NCBI GenBank assembly: GCA_021788515.1
Contig: JAJYKN010000020.1
Location: forward strand, 1 to 9,502
DNA length: 9,502 bases
Reading direction: 5' to 3'
From: Nitrospirota bacterium
GTDB lineage: Bacteria; Nitrospirota; UBA9217
Position 1 is the first letter of the stretch, and each line of letters starts with the position of its first letter. The translations under genes were made by a program, and so were the position numbers. Of this stretch, positions 1 to 7,242 are shown one piece after another. The notes beneath the pieces were generated by a model. That model saw nothing but the letters and a program-made list of their open reading frames with translations, made no database searches and was not told the DNA's origin.

Positions 1-579
1 CCGATCTACGGAAACGGCACCGTGCTCGAAAGCTATGAACCCGATCCGAAAGAGGCCATCGATCCGACCACGGCCTATCTCGTGACCAGCCTCTTGGAAA
101 GCGTGGTGAAGGAAGGCACGGGCAGGGGAGCGCAGGTCCTCGGCAAGCCGGTCGCGGGCAAGACGGGGACGACGAACAACTATGTGGACGCCTGGTTCAT
201 GGGGTATGCGCCGAGCATCGTGACGGGCGTGTGGGTCGGGTATGATAACCCGAAAGCCTCGCTCGGCGACCGGGAAACCGGCGCGCGCGCAGCGCTCCCC
301 ATCTGGATTTCGGTCATGGCCAAGGCGCTTGCGAACAAGCCGGTGGAGGACTTTACGCCGCCGGACGACATCGTGTCTGTGAAGATCGACCCCGAGTCGG
401 GGCTCCTGGCGCGCGAGGGCCAGCCGGATGCCATCATGGAGGTGTTCAAGAGGGGCACCGAGCCCACGCAGCAAGCGAGCGCCACGGAGCACACGGTCAA
501 AAAGTTCTATAACTTGGACCAGGGCGCCGGTGAAGATACAACGAAGGAAAAACTACCTGAGGACGAGGTTCCCGACTAG
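1..579 (+). CDS. mrcA: Penicillin-binding protein 1A (class A PBP), C-terminal part only
   Basis: The reading frame is open from the first base and ends at TAG 577-579, giving the last 192 residues; the start, the glycosyltransferase domain and the SxxK/SxN motifs lie before the window. What is visible is the end of the transpeptidase domain, with the third penicillin-binding motif K-T-G-T-T at residues 54-58 of the fragment (bases 160-174). It is followed by the strands that usually come after it in PBP1A (WFMGYAP, GVWVGYD, ETGARAALPIW). The family is anchored in the inner membrane and polymerises and cross-links peptidoglycan in the periplasm. A charged, probably disordered tail rich in E, D and K closes the protein. 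The stop codon directly abuts the ileS ATG, so the two genes are probably co-transcribed and translationally coupled. The class A assignment rests on these C-terminal motifs, because the glycosyltransferase domain is not visible. Confidence 0.9.
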   Translation, partial: PIYGNGTVLESYEPDPKEAIDPTTAYLVTSLLESVVKEGTGRGAQVLGKPVAGKTGTTNNYVDAWFMGYAPSIVTGVWVGYDNPKASLGDRETGARAALPIWISVMAKALANKPVEDFTPPDDIVSVKIDPESGLLAREGQPDAIMEVFKRGTEPTQQASATEHTVKKFYNLDQGAGEDTTKEKLPEDEVPD

Positions 580-3363
580 ATGGATTACAAAACGACGCTC
601 AATTTGCCGAAAACCGATTTTCCCATGAAGGCCAATCTTCGTGATCTGGAACCAAAGACCATCGAGAACTGGCAGCGGGAAAAGATTTATGACCAGCTCC
701 AGAAGCATTCGGAAGGCAAGAAAACCTATATCCTGCACGACGGCCCTCCCTATGCGAACGGCCACATCCACATCGGCCACGCGCTGAACAAAATATTGAA
801 GGACATCATCGTCAAGTTCAAGACCATGGAAGGCTTCAGGAGCCCCTACGTGCCGGGATGGGACTGCCACGGGCTCCCCATCGAACACCAGGTGCTCAAG
901 AACCTGGGGCCCAAAAAAGACAGCATGAGCAAGCACGAGATCCGCAAGCTCTGCCGCGGCTATGCCGGGAAGTTCGTCACCATCCAGCGCGACGAGTTCA
1001 AGCGGCTCGGCGTGTTCGGCGACTGGGACAACCCCTACCTCACGATGAACTATCCCTACGAAGCGGCCATCGTGCGCGAACTCGGCAAATTCGTGGGCGC
1101 CGGCGGCGTGTATAAAGGAAAGAAGCCCGTGTACTGGTGCGGGTTCGATGAAACGGCTCTCGCCGAGGCCGAGGTGGAGTACGCCGATCATGAGTCCCCT
1201 TCGGTGTACGTCCGGTTCGCTCTGCCGGAAGCCGAGAAAGCGCTTCCCGCGCTCAAAGCCAAAAAAACGTCGATCGTGATCTGGACGACCACGCCCTGGA
1301 CGCTCGTCGCGAACCTCGCCGTTGCGCTCCACCCCGAGTTCGACTACGTTGCCGTCGAGACCAGGGGAGAGGTGCTTATCCTGGCCGAGGGGCTTTTGAC
1401 ACAGTCGCTCGAAAAGTTCGGGATCACGGACCATAGGATCATCGAAAAATTCAAAGGCAAAAAGCTTGAAGGACTGAAAGCCCGCCATCCCTTCCTCGAC
1501 CGTGATTCCCTCGTGATCCTGGGCGATCATGTCACCCTCGAAGCCGGCACCGGCGCGGTGCACACGGCTCCGGGCCACGGTCAGGAAGACTACGAAGTCG
1601 GCCTCAAATACGGCCTCGACATTTACGCGCCGGTTGATCAAAAAGGACGGTTCACGAAGGAAGCCGGAGAGTTCGCGGGCCAGCAGGTGTTCAAGGCGAA
1701 CAAGGCTATCATCGAACTGCTCCAGAGCAAAGGCGCGCTCATGGTCGAGGAAAAGATCTCCCATTCCTACCCCCACTGCTGGCGGTGCAAGAAGCCGGTG
1801 ATCTTCCGGGCCACGGAGCAGTGGTTCATCTCCATGAAGAAGAACGACCTGCTCAAAAAGACCGTGGAGAACGCGAATTCCGTTGCCTGGGTGCCGGGAT
1901 GGGGAAAGGACCGGTTCCTCTCCATGATCGAGAACCGTCCTGACTGGTGCATCTCGCGCCAGCGCGCCTGGGGCGTCTCGATCGTCGCTTTTACCTGCAC
2001 CGAGTGCGGTGAACTGCTCCTGGAAAAACCGGTCATCGATCACGTTGCGGACATCGTCGAACAAGAAGGCTCCGACGTCTGGTTCGTAAAACCCGCTTCC
2101 GACCTGCTGCCTCAGGGAACGTCCTGCAAGAAATGCGGCAAACAGAACTTTGAAAAAGAAATGGACATCCTCGATGTGTGGTTCGATTCCGGCGTGAGCC
2201 ACGCTGCGGTGCTGAAGCAGCGGAAGGAACTTTCCTGGCCCGCGGACCTGTACCTGGAAGGGAGCGACCAGCACCGGGGCTGGTTCCAGTCGTCGCTTCT
2301 CGCTTCCGTGGGGACCATGGGCAAAGCGCCGTACCGCACCGTGCTGACCCACGGTTTCACCGTGGACGGGTCGGGAAAGAAAATGAGCAAATCATCGGGC
2401 AACGTCGTTGCTCCCCAGGAAGTCATCGACAAGTACGGGGCTGAGGTGCTCCGGCTGTGGGTTTCGGCTGCCGACTACCGCGACGATATCAGGATTTCCC
2501 AGGAGATCCTCACGCACCTGGCTGAAGCGTACCGGAGAATCAGGAACACGAGCAGGTATCTGCTCGGCAACCTTTCCGACTTCGACCCCGGCACGGACAA
2601 GGTTGCGGACAAGGACCTGCTCGAGATCGACCGCTGGGCGCTCCATCGCCTGCAGAAGCTGATCCAGCGCGTGCGGAAGGGGTACGATGATTTCGAGTTT
2701 CACCTCGTGTTCCATTCAGTGCATAATTTTTGCGCCGTGGACATGAGCTCCTTCTATCTCGACATCCTGAAGGACCGGCTGTATACCGCGAAGGCCTCCT
2801 CGATCGAACGCCGGGCCGGCCAGACCGTCATGCATGCGATCCTTACCACCATGGTCCGTCTCATGGCGCCGGTGCTTTCCTTTACGGCCGATGAGGTCTG
2901 GCGTTACCTGAAGGAGCGCGAAAAGACCGGAAGCGTGTTTCTCGCTCCCTTTCCCCAGGTTGACGAGAAATATATCGATGCTGACCTGGAAACGCGGTGG
3001 GAAAAGATCATCGCCATACGCGGCGAAGCGGCCAAGGTGCTCGAAGCGCTCCGCAGGGACAAAAAGATCGGACACTCCCTGGACTCGTGCGTTACGCTCT
3101 ATGCAGAGCCGCAGGTGCTTGAGTTTTTACAGAGCTACCAGGACGACCTGGCATTCATCTTCATCGTGTCGGCCGTTGAACTCCGAAAAGAATCCGAAGC
3201 GACGGCTGACGCGTACACAAGCGATATCATCAAAGGTCTCCGTATCGCCGCCGGGCCGGCAAAGGGAGTAAAGTGCGGCCGCTGCTGGATGTACAGCGAG
3301 ACCGTGGGCACGGTGAAGGACCATCCGGAATTGTGCGGCAGGTGCGGTAAAAATATTTCCTGA
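580..3363 (+). CDS. ileS: Isoleucyl-tRNA synthetase
   Basis: A 927-residue class Ia aminoacyl-tRNA synthetase, close to the usual bacterial IleS length, that charges tRNA-Ile in the cytoplasm and hydrolyses mischarged valine. The ATP-binding HIGH motif is at residues 64-67 and KMSKS at 601-605. The CP1 editing domain shows W-T-T-T-P-W-T at 235-241 and G-T-G-A-V-H-T-A-P-G-H at 323-333. There are Cys pairs in the middle (CWRC, CTEC, CKKC) and a C-terminal zinc finger of two CxxC pairs (CGRC and CGRC), as in E. coli-type IleS. WFDSG precedes the KMSKS region, also typical. The ATG follows the PBP1A stop with no gap; GAGG at 565-568 is a modest ribosome site inside the upstream gene. lspA follows, the neighbour pair also found in E. 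coli. No frameshift or missing core motif is seen. Confidence 0.98.
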   Translation: MDYKTTLNLPKTDFPMKANLRDLEPKTIENWQREKIYDQLQKHSEGKKTYILHDGPPYANGHIHIGHALNKILKDIIVKFKTMEGFRSPYVPGWDCHGLPIEHQVLKNLGPKKDSMSKHEIRKLCRGYAGKFVTIQRDEFKRLGVFGDWDNPYLTMNYPYEAAIVRELGKFVGAGGVYKGKKPVYWCGFDETALAEAEVEYADHESPSVYVRFALPEAEKALPALKAKKTSIVIWTTTPWTLVANLAVALHPEFDYVAVETRGEVLILAEGLLTQSLEKFGITDHRIIEKFKGKKLEGLKARHPFLDRDSLVILGDHVTLEAGTGAVHTAPGHGQEDYEVGLKYGLDIYAPVDQKGRFTKEAGEFAGQQVFKANKAIIELLQSKGALMVEEKISHSYPHCWRCKKPVIFRATEQWFISMKKNDLLKKTVENANSVAWVPGWGKDRFLSMIENRPDWCISRQRAWGVSIVAFTCTECGELLLEKPVIDHVADIVEQEGSDVWFVKPASDLLPQGTSCKKCGKQNFEKEMDILDVWFDSGVSHAAVLKQRKELSWPADLYLEGSDQHRGWFQSSLLASVGTMGKAPYRTVLTHGFTVDGSGKKMSKSSGNVVAPQEVIDKYGAEVLRLWVSAADYRDDIRISQEILTHLAEAYRRIRNTSRYLLGNLSDFDPGTDKVADKDLLEIDRWALHRLQKLIQRVRKGYDDFEFHLVFHSVHNFCAVDMSSFYLDILKDRLYTAKASSIERRAGQTVMHAILTTMVRLMAPVLSFTADEVWRYLKEREKTGSVFLAPFPQVDEKYIDADLETRWEKIIAIRGEAAKVLEALRRDKKIGHSLDSCVTLYAEPQVLEFLQSYQDDLAFIFIVSAVELRKESEATADAYTSDIIKGLRIAAGPAKGVKCGRCWMYSETVGTVKDHPELCGRCGKNIS

Positions 3364-3421
3364 AACGGGAAGGGGAGAGATGACCGGGACCCTGACGGTA
3401 AACTCCGCTTCTTGTATCCAT

Positions 3422-3427
3422 AAGGAG
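3422..3427 (+). promoter_or_regulatory. Shine-Dalgarno site that decides the lspA start
   Basis: AAGGAG lies six bases before the TTG at 3434-3436. The spacing is ideal, and the resulting 167-residue protein matches normal LspA length. An in-frame ATG at 3380 would add 18 polar residues (beginning MTGTLTVNSASC) before the first membrane helix; its own purine-rich stretch (3371-3377) sits too close to that ATG. Confidence 0.65.
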
Positions 3428-3433
3428 TTCTCA

Positions 3434-3937
3434 TTGAAGAATAAGTACGCTTGGGTCGGATCGATCATGTCCATCGTGTTGATTGCCGACCAAGTCACGA
3501 AATATCTCGTTGCAACCCGCGTCCGCCTCTATAGTACCATTCCCGTGGTCCCGGGGTTTTTCAACATTACCCATGTGCGAAACCGGGGCGCGGCCTTCGG
3601 CATCCTGGCCGGAGCGCCGGAGATCTGGCGAAGCTTGTTCTTCATCTCCGTGACGATCGCTGCCATCGCCGTGATCGGCGTGCTCATCTGGAAGACCCAT
3701 GAGCGCCTGCTGGTGACGGCGTTTTCCCTCATTGCGGGCGGGGCAATCGGCAATCTGATCGACCGGATCCGCTACGGTGAAGTCGTCGATTTCATTCAGT
3801 GGTACGTGAAATCCCATTACTGGCCGTCATTCAACGTTGCCGATTCCGCCATCTCCGTAGGGGTGGCGCTATTGGTACTTGATATGCTTTTAAAGAAGCC
3901 GCAGGAAACGAAAGAAAACGAAACAATGAACCGGTGA
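3434..3937 (+). CDS. lspA: Lipoprotein signal peptidase (signal peptidase II)
   Basis: An inner-membrane aspartyl protease that cleaves the signal peptide from diacylglyceryl-modified prolipoproteins, the step after Lgt. From the TTG start it has 167 residues (E. coli about 164). Both catalytic aspartates are visible: D110 in N-L-I-D-R and D137 in F-N-V-A-D-S. Their 27-residue separation is the same as I recall for E. coli LspA (D114/D141), which also supports the TTG start. Four hydrophobic segments fit the family: about 6-24 (followed by DQVTK in the first helix region), 58-78, 84-101 and 138-155. The conserved N-R-G-A-A-F-G segment lies between helices 1 and 2. An in-frame ATG at 3380 is the alternative start, giving 185 residues. 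The gene sits 70 bases after ileS and 73 before lgt, as part of the same probable operon. Confidence 0.95.
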   Translation: MKNKYAWVGSIMSIVLIADQVTKYLVATRVRLYSTIPVVPGFFNITHVRNRGAAFGILAGAPEIWRSLFFISVTIAAIAVIGVLIWKTHERLLVTAFSLIAGGAIGNLIDRIRYGEVVDFIQWYVKSHYWPSFNVADSAISVGVALLVLDMLLKKPQETKENETMNR

Positions 3938-4010
3938 AAGGACGAAAGGGAGGCGATTTTCCATTGTCCGCTCCCCCGCTGCACCTGTTCTCCCCTGAAG
4001 GAGTAAATTA

Positions 4011-4841
4011 ATGCATCCCATCCTTTTTGAAATACCGCGCATGGAATTCCTGAACTGGGTCATCGGCCCCATCCCCATCAGATTGTACGGTCTCATGATC
4101 GGCCTCGGGTTCGTCATCGGCATTTTCCTTGCAGCGCGCCAGGCAAAAAAAGAGGGGGTTAACCCGGACCGGGTCCTCGACCTGGGGGTGTACGTTCTTC
4201 TCGCGGCCATCGTGGGTTCACGCGCGCTTTTCGTACTCACCGATCTGCACGAATTCGCAGCAAAACCGCTCGAAGCTTTTGCCCTCTGGAAAGGCGGGCT
4301 GGTGTTCTACGGCGGCCTTCTTGCGGCTGTTCCAATCGGCATCTGGTATCTGCGGAAACACAGGCTCCCGGTCTGGAAGACCACGGACATCATGGCCCCG
4401 TCCATTGCGCTCGGCCAGGCATTCGGCAGGCTCGGCTGCTTTTCCGCAGGCTGTTGTTACGGCGCACCTTCGAGCAGCTGGCTCTCCGTGATTTTCAGCG
4501 ATCCCCATTCCCTGGCGCCGCTCGGGGTCCCGCTCTTTCCTACGCAGCTCATGGAGTCCTTCGGCGCTTTCCTGATCTTCGGCACCCTCCTGTTCCTCCG
4601 CAGGTATAAAAAATTCGACGGACAGCTTTTCTGGCTCTATGTCGCGTTCTATGCCGTTCTTCGGTTTATCATCGAGTTCTTCCGCGGAGATGCCATCCGG
4701 GGGCTGTACTTCGGCAATGCGATCTCGACGTCGCAGCTCATCGCGATCGGGATGCTTGCCCTGTCGGGCTTCATGCTCTGGAGGCTCGGGCAGGCAAGCA
4801 GGCTCCAGCCCCGGGTGAACACGGCTAAGGCCAAACAATGA
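4011..4841 (+). CDS. lgt: Phosphatidylglycerol--prolipoprotein diacylglyceryl transferase
   Basis: Inner-membrane enzyme that moves diacylglycerol from phosphatidylglycerol to the lipobox cysteine of prolipoproteins, before LspA cleaves them. It has 276 residues and many hydrophobic segments, as expected for a seven-helix protein. Family marks are IRLYGLMIGLGF near the N-terminus, G-G-L-V-F-Y-G-G around residue 100, the Lgt signature G-R-L-G-C-F-S-A-G-C-C-Y-G with its arginine at residue 140, P-T-Q-L-M-E-S, and F-F-R-G-D with arginine 225. These arginines match the two functionally important ones in E. coli Lgt by position in the motifs. Tyr100 stands where E. coli has His103. A strong ribosome site AAGGAG (3998-4003) is seven bases before the ATG. 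The 73-base gap after lspA contains pyrimidine-rich CTCCC stretches that could pair with purine-rich GGAG sites, but nothing firm. Confidence 0.97.
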   Translation: MHPILFEIPRMEFLNWVIGPIPIRLYGLMIGLGFVIGIFLAARQAKKEGVNPDRVLDLGVYVLLAAIVGSRALFVLTDLHEFAAKPLEAFALWKGGLVFYGGLLAAVPIGIWYLRKHRLPVWKTTDIMAPSIALGQAFGRLGCFSAGCCYGAPSSSWLSVIFSDPHSLAPLGVPLFPTQLMESFGAFLIFGTLLFLRRYKKFDGQLFWLYVAFYAVLRFIIEFFRGDAIRGLYFGNAISTSQLIAIGMLALSGFMLWRLGQASRLQPRVNTAKAKQ

Positions 4842-4938
4842 GCATCCGGGGATTTCACCAAAAAACGACTGAACAGCAAGCCGGTTTCTGAAGAAATATT
4901 TTTTTGTGACGTAGTCTTCCCTGTGCGCTCATTCCCGG

Positions 4939-4952
4939 CAAACCGAGGTTTG
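4939..4952 (+). repeat. Short perfect inverted repeat before rluD
   Basis: CAAACC-GA-GGTTTG is a six-base-arm dyad centred about 20 bases before the rluD ATG. It lies in the 125-base lgt-rluD gap, which also has a T run (about 4899-4905) but no convincing terminator stem or -35/-10 pair. It could be a protein-binding dyad; a two-base loop makes it a poor RNA hairpin. The function is unknown and chance is possible. Confidence 0.3.
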
Positions 4953-4966
4953 GCGTCCATCATCCC

Positions 4967-5926
4967 ATGCCGATCATAACCCATATCGTCACCGAAAAGC
5001 ACATCAACAAACGCCTCGATATTTTTATCGCCCACTACGAGGCGCACATCTCGCGGAACCGCATTCAGACGCTCATCAAGAACGGCCAGGCACTGGTGAA
5101 CGGCAAGGTTGAAAAACCGGGATACAAGGTAAAACTGGGGGAGAGCGTCACGCTCGACCTGCCCGAACGGCACGTTCATACCGTGCTGCCGGAGCCCATC
5201 CCGCTTTCCATTATTTTCGAGGACCCCCATATCATCGTTTTGAACAAACCCGCAGGGCTCGTGGTGCACCCCGCTCCGGGAAACTACACGGGCACGCTCG
5301 TGAACGCCCTTTTATTTCATTACGGGAGCCTGCCGTCCTTGGGCGGGGGCGCGGAAGATGCGCGCGAGCGGGCCGGCATCGTACATCGGCTGGACAAGGA
5401 CACGTCGGGCGTCATGGTCATCGCGCGAACGCACGAGGCGCTCCGCTCGTTGTCTGCCCAGTTTAAAAACCGGATCGTCAAAAAACGCTACCTTGCGCTC
5501 GTGGCGGGTGTGATCAAGAAGGGATCAGGCACGATCGAGGTCGGCCTCGGCAGGCACGTGACGGAACGAAAAAAAATCAGCACCCATACCCACAAGGCTC
5601 GCGAGGCTGTTACGAGCTTTGTCGTCAAGGAACGCTTTCAGAATGCCACGCTCGTGGAAGTTGAAATTAAGACCGGCCGCACGCACCAGATCCGCGTGCA
5701 CATGGCCCATATCGGCCATCCCGTCCTGGGAGACCGGGTCTACGGCGGAAGCAGGTCTCCGAAGTCCGGAGAGGGGAACATCCCCCGGCAGATGCTGCAT
5801 GCGGAAATGCTCTCGCTGCTTCACCCGGACACACGGGCGCCCCTCTCGTTCACGGCGCCGCCGCCGTCGGACATGGCGGAGGTACTGGAAAAGTTGAGGA
5901 GGCAAAAGAGAAGTTCAGTGCGCTGA
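4967..5926 (+). CDS. rluD: RluA/RluD-family 23S rRNA pseudouridine synthase
   Basis: A 319-residue enzyme that isomerises specific uridines in large-subunit rRNA to pseudouridine. RluD itself modifies positions 1911, 1915 and 1917 of helix 69. An N-terminal S4 RNA-binding domain spans about residues 14-65 (KRLDIFIAHY, then NGQALVNGK). The catalytic domain begins near IIVLNKPAGLVVHP and has the active-site motif H-R-L-D-K-D-T-S-G with catalytic Asp143. T-G-R-T-H-Q-I-R-V-H and L-G-D-R-V-Y-G-G are further family motifs. The length and the S4 domain fit RluD better than RluA, but the precise target cannot be read from sequence. No strong ribosome site precedes the ATG at 4967. The residues right after it (the V..KHINKRLD segment) align with usual RluD starts. 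It is the last plus-strand gene of the block and converges on rlmN. Confidence 0.92.
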   Translation: MPIITHIVTEKHINKRLDIFIAHYEAHISRNRIQTLIKNGQALVNGKVEKPGYKVKLGESVTLDLPERHVHTVLPEPIPLSIIFEDPHIIVLNKPAGLVVHPAPGNYTGTLVNALLFHYGSLPSLGGGAEDARERAGIVHRLDKDTSGVMVIARTHEALRSLSAQFKNRIVKKRYLALVAGVIKKGSGTIEVGLGRHVTERKKISTHTHKAREAVTSFVVKERFQNATLVEVEIKTGRTHQIRVHMAHIGHPVLGDRVYGGSRSPKSGEGNIPRQMLHAEMLSLLHPDTRAPLSFTAPPPSDMAEVLEKLRRQKRSSVR

Positions 5927-5975
5927 GCAATTATCATAGAAAAAACACTTTGACACAGAAGAAGAGGATTAGCAC

Positions 5976-6074
5976 ATGATAAAAGCGGATATACTCGAAA
6001 GCGAGGCAATCACCTCTTGGGTGAACTACTCGTTGAAGAAAAATCCGCCCTTATCCGACTCTTATCGGATTTGA
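5976..6074 (+). CDS. Possible small ORF, 32 codons, doubtful
   Basis: ATG at 5976 opens a 32-residue frame starting MIKADILESEAITSWVNYSL and ending SDSYRI. A purine-rich stretch (GAAGAGGA, about 5960-5967) lies about nine bases before it, and a TTGACA (5950-5955) lies further up without a good -10 at normal spacing. It occupies most of the rluD-rlmN gap, but its 3' end coincides with an inverted repeat that may be a terminator. I do not recognise the product; it may be noise or the remnant of a longer gene. Confidence 0.2.
   Translation: MIKADILESEAITSWVNYSLKKNPPLSDSYRI
6041..6072. terminator. Weak terminator-like hairpin between convergent rluD and rlmN
   Basis: ATCCGA (6053-6058) and TCGGAT (6065-6070) form a six-base stem with a six-base loop. 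An alternative outer pairing joins AAATCCG (6041-6047) with CGGATTT (6066-6072). Read on the minus strand, after rlmN, the structure ends in GGATTTTTC, a short U tract. The position in a convergent gap fits a shared terminator, but stem strength and U tract are modest. Confidence 0.3.
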
Positions 6075-6099
6075 TCCGCGTCAAATGCCGTTTTTAGGG

Positions 6100-7149
6100 T
6101 TATTGATCGGACCGGCCCGCCCGAAGCTGGCCGCATGCGGCATGGACGTCTCGGCCGCGGCTGTTCCTGACCACGGTCACGAAATTGTTCAGCAGGAGCA
6201 TGTCCCTGAATACAAAAGCGCGCTGCTCATCAGGGCGCTCATAGGCGCAGCCGGGGAAGGGGTTGAACAACAGGATATTGATCATGCAGGGCAGATTGCG
6301 AAGAAGTTCCATGAGACGTTTCGCGTCTTCATTGGAATCATTGATGCCTTTCATCAGCATGTACTCGATCGTCACGGTCCTGCCGGTCTTGTCGCAGTAG
6401 AGCCGCAGGGCTTCCATCAACCGGGCGATGGGATAGGTTTTGTTCACGGGCATAAGCCTGTTACGCAGCTCATCCGTAGTCGCGTGCAACGATACGGCCA
6501 GGCTCGCCTCCATCTCGCCGGCCATCCGTTCGATCATCGGCGCGATTCCGCAGGTGGAGAGGGTGACTTTTTTCGGTGAATACCCCATCCCGTTCCGGTC
6601 GGTAACGATCTCAACAAAGGACTTGACCGCGGCATAGTTGCTGAGCGGCTCTCCGGTGCCCATGAGCACGATGTTCGTGATCGGTTGATCCCCGATGATT
6701 TTCAGCGCAGCGAAAAATTGATTCACCATCTCGGATACGGCAAGGTTCCGCACCAGTCCCTCGGAGCCGGTGAGGCAGAAACCGCAGCCCGAAGCGCACC
6801 CGACCTGGGACGAAACGCAGAGGGTGAGCCTGTTCGGGCCCGGGATCAGGACTCCCTCGACGGTATTCCCGTCGCCGAGCCGGTAGAGCAGTTTGCTGGT
6901 CCCATCCTCCGAGGCGCTCTGTTTCTCGATCGCGAGCGACGACAGGAAACTATGCCGCTTCAATTGCTCGCGAAAAGGCCGGTTCAGATCCTCCATGGCG
7001 TCGAAGTCTTCCACTTGTTTCCGGTACAGCCATACGGCGACGCGGGTCCCCTGGCAGGGCTTCTGTCCGAGTTCTTCCGTGCAGAACCGGTCGATACCCT
7101 CTGGCGTGAGCGACTTGAGGTCGATGCTCTCGTTCAATGTCCTATCCAT
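6100..7149 (-). CDS. rlmN: Dual-specificity RNA methyltransferase RlmN (23S rRNA A2503 C2)
   Basis: A 349-residue radical-SAM enzyme that adds a methyl group to C2 of A2503 in 23S rRNA; in studied bacteria it also modifies A37 of some tRNAs. The [4Fe-4S]-binding C-x3-C-x2-C motif is C118-A-S-G-C122-G-F-C125, preceded by L-C-V-S-S-Q-V-G with Cys111. The second catalytic cysteine, which carries the methyl group, is Cys339 in H-A-A-C-G-Q-L close to the C-terminus. Other family marks are GTGEPLSNY and SLHATTDELRNRLMPVN. It lacks any Cfr-specific feature I can recognise, and the housekeeping setting favours RlmN. The ATG at 7149-7147 has GAAAGG about eight bases upstream and a promoter at 7179-7207. 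It is transcribed alone and converges with rluD. Confidence 0.97.
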   Translation of the reverse strand: MDRTLNESIDLKSLTPEGIDRFCTEELGQKPCQGTRVAVWLYRKQVEDFDAMEDLNRPFREQLKRHSFLSSLAIEKQSASEDGTSKLLYRLGDGNTVEGVLIPGPNRLTLCVSSQVGCASGCGFCLTGSEGLVRNLAVSEMVNQFFAALKIIGDQPITNIVLMGTGEPLSNYAAVKSFVEIVTDRNGMGYSPKKVTLSTCGIAPMIERMAGEMEASLAVSLHATTDELRNRLMPVNKTYPIARLMEALRLYCDKTGRTVTIEYMLMKGINDSNEDAKRLMELLRNLPCMINILLFNPFPGCAYERPDEQRAFVFRDMLLLNNFVTVVRNSRGRDVHAACGQLRAGRSDQ

Positions 7150-7178
7150 AAGGAGCGCCTTTCGCTTTGATTGATGAA

Positions 7179-7207
7179 ATAGTAATCCGAACGACCTCTC
7201 ATTGCAA
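7179..7207 (-). promoter_or_regulatory. Predicted sigma70-type promoter of rlmN
   Basis: On the minus strand TTGCAA (7207-7202) is followed after exactly 17 bases by TACTAT (7184-7179), each matching four or more consensus positions. Transcription would begin near 7172, about 22 bases before the rlmN ATG, leaving a short leader with the ribosome site. Confidence 0.5.
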
Positions 7208-7242
7208 GCGGATTATGCTTGAAACCCGTTGGCAGTTCCGCG

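Noticed and set aside
553..2352. A 599-codon open frame on the minus strand across ileS
   Set aside because: It is a shadow of the GC-rich ileS gene. Its residue make-up is unnatural (very rich in D, E, H, R and G from antisense codons), and the plus strand has a complete synthetase with all motifs.
4218..4838. A 206-codon minus-strand frame across lgt
   Set aside because: It is antisense to a complete Lgt, has strongly charged low-complexity composition and no recognisable motif.
4870..4906. Possible terminator after lgt (T run at about 4899-4905)
   Set aside because: The only stem before the T run is TTTC/GAAA with a four-base loop, too weak to call; rluD may simply be read from the same transcript.
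5950..5980. TTGACA at 5950-5955 as a promoter for the small frame at 5976
   Set aside because: No acceptable -10 lies at 16-18 bases; the nearest AT-rich hexamers are at 19 or more and overlap the start codon.
6085..6579. Long plus-strand frames opposite rlmN (also 6685-7170)
   Set aside because: They mirror the rlmN coding strand; no ribosome site or family motif is seen, and rlmN has all radical-SAM motifs.
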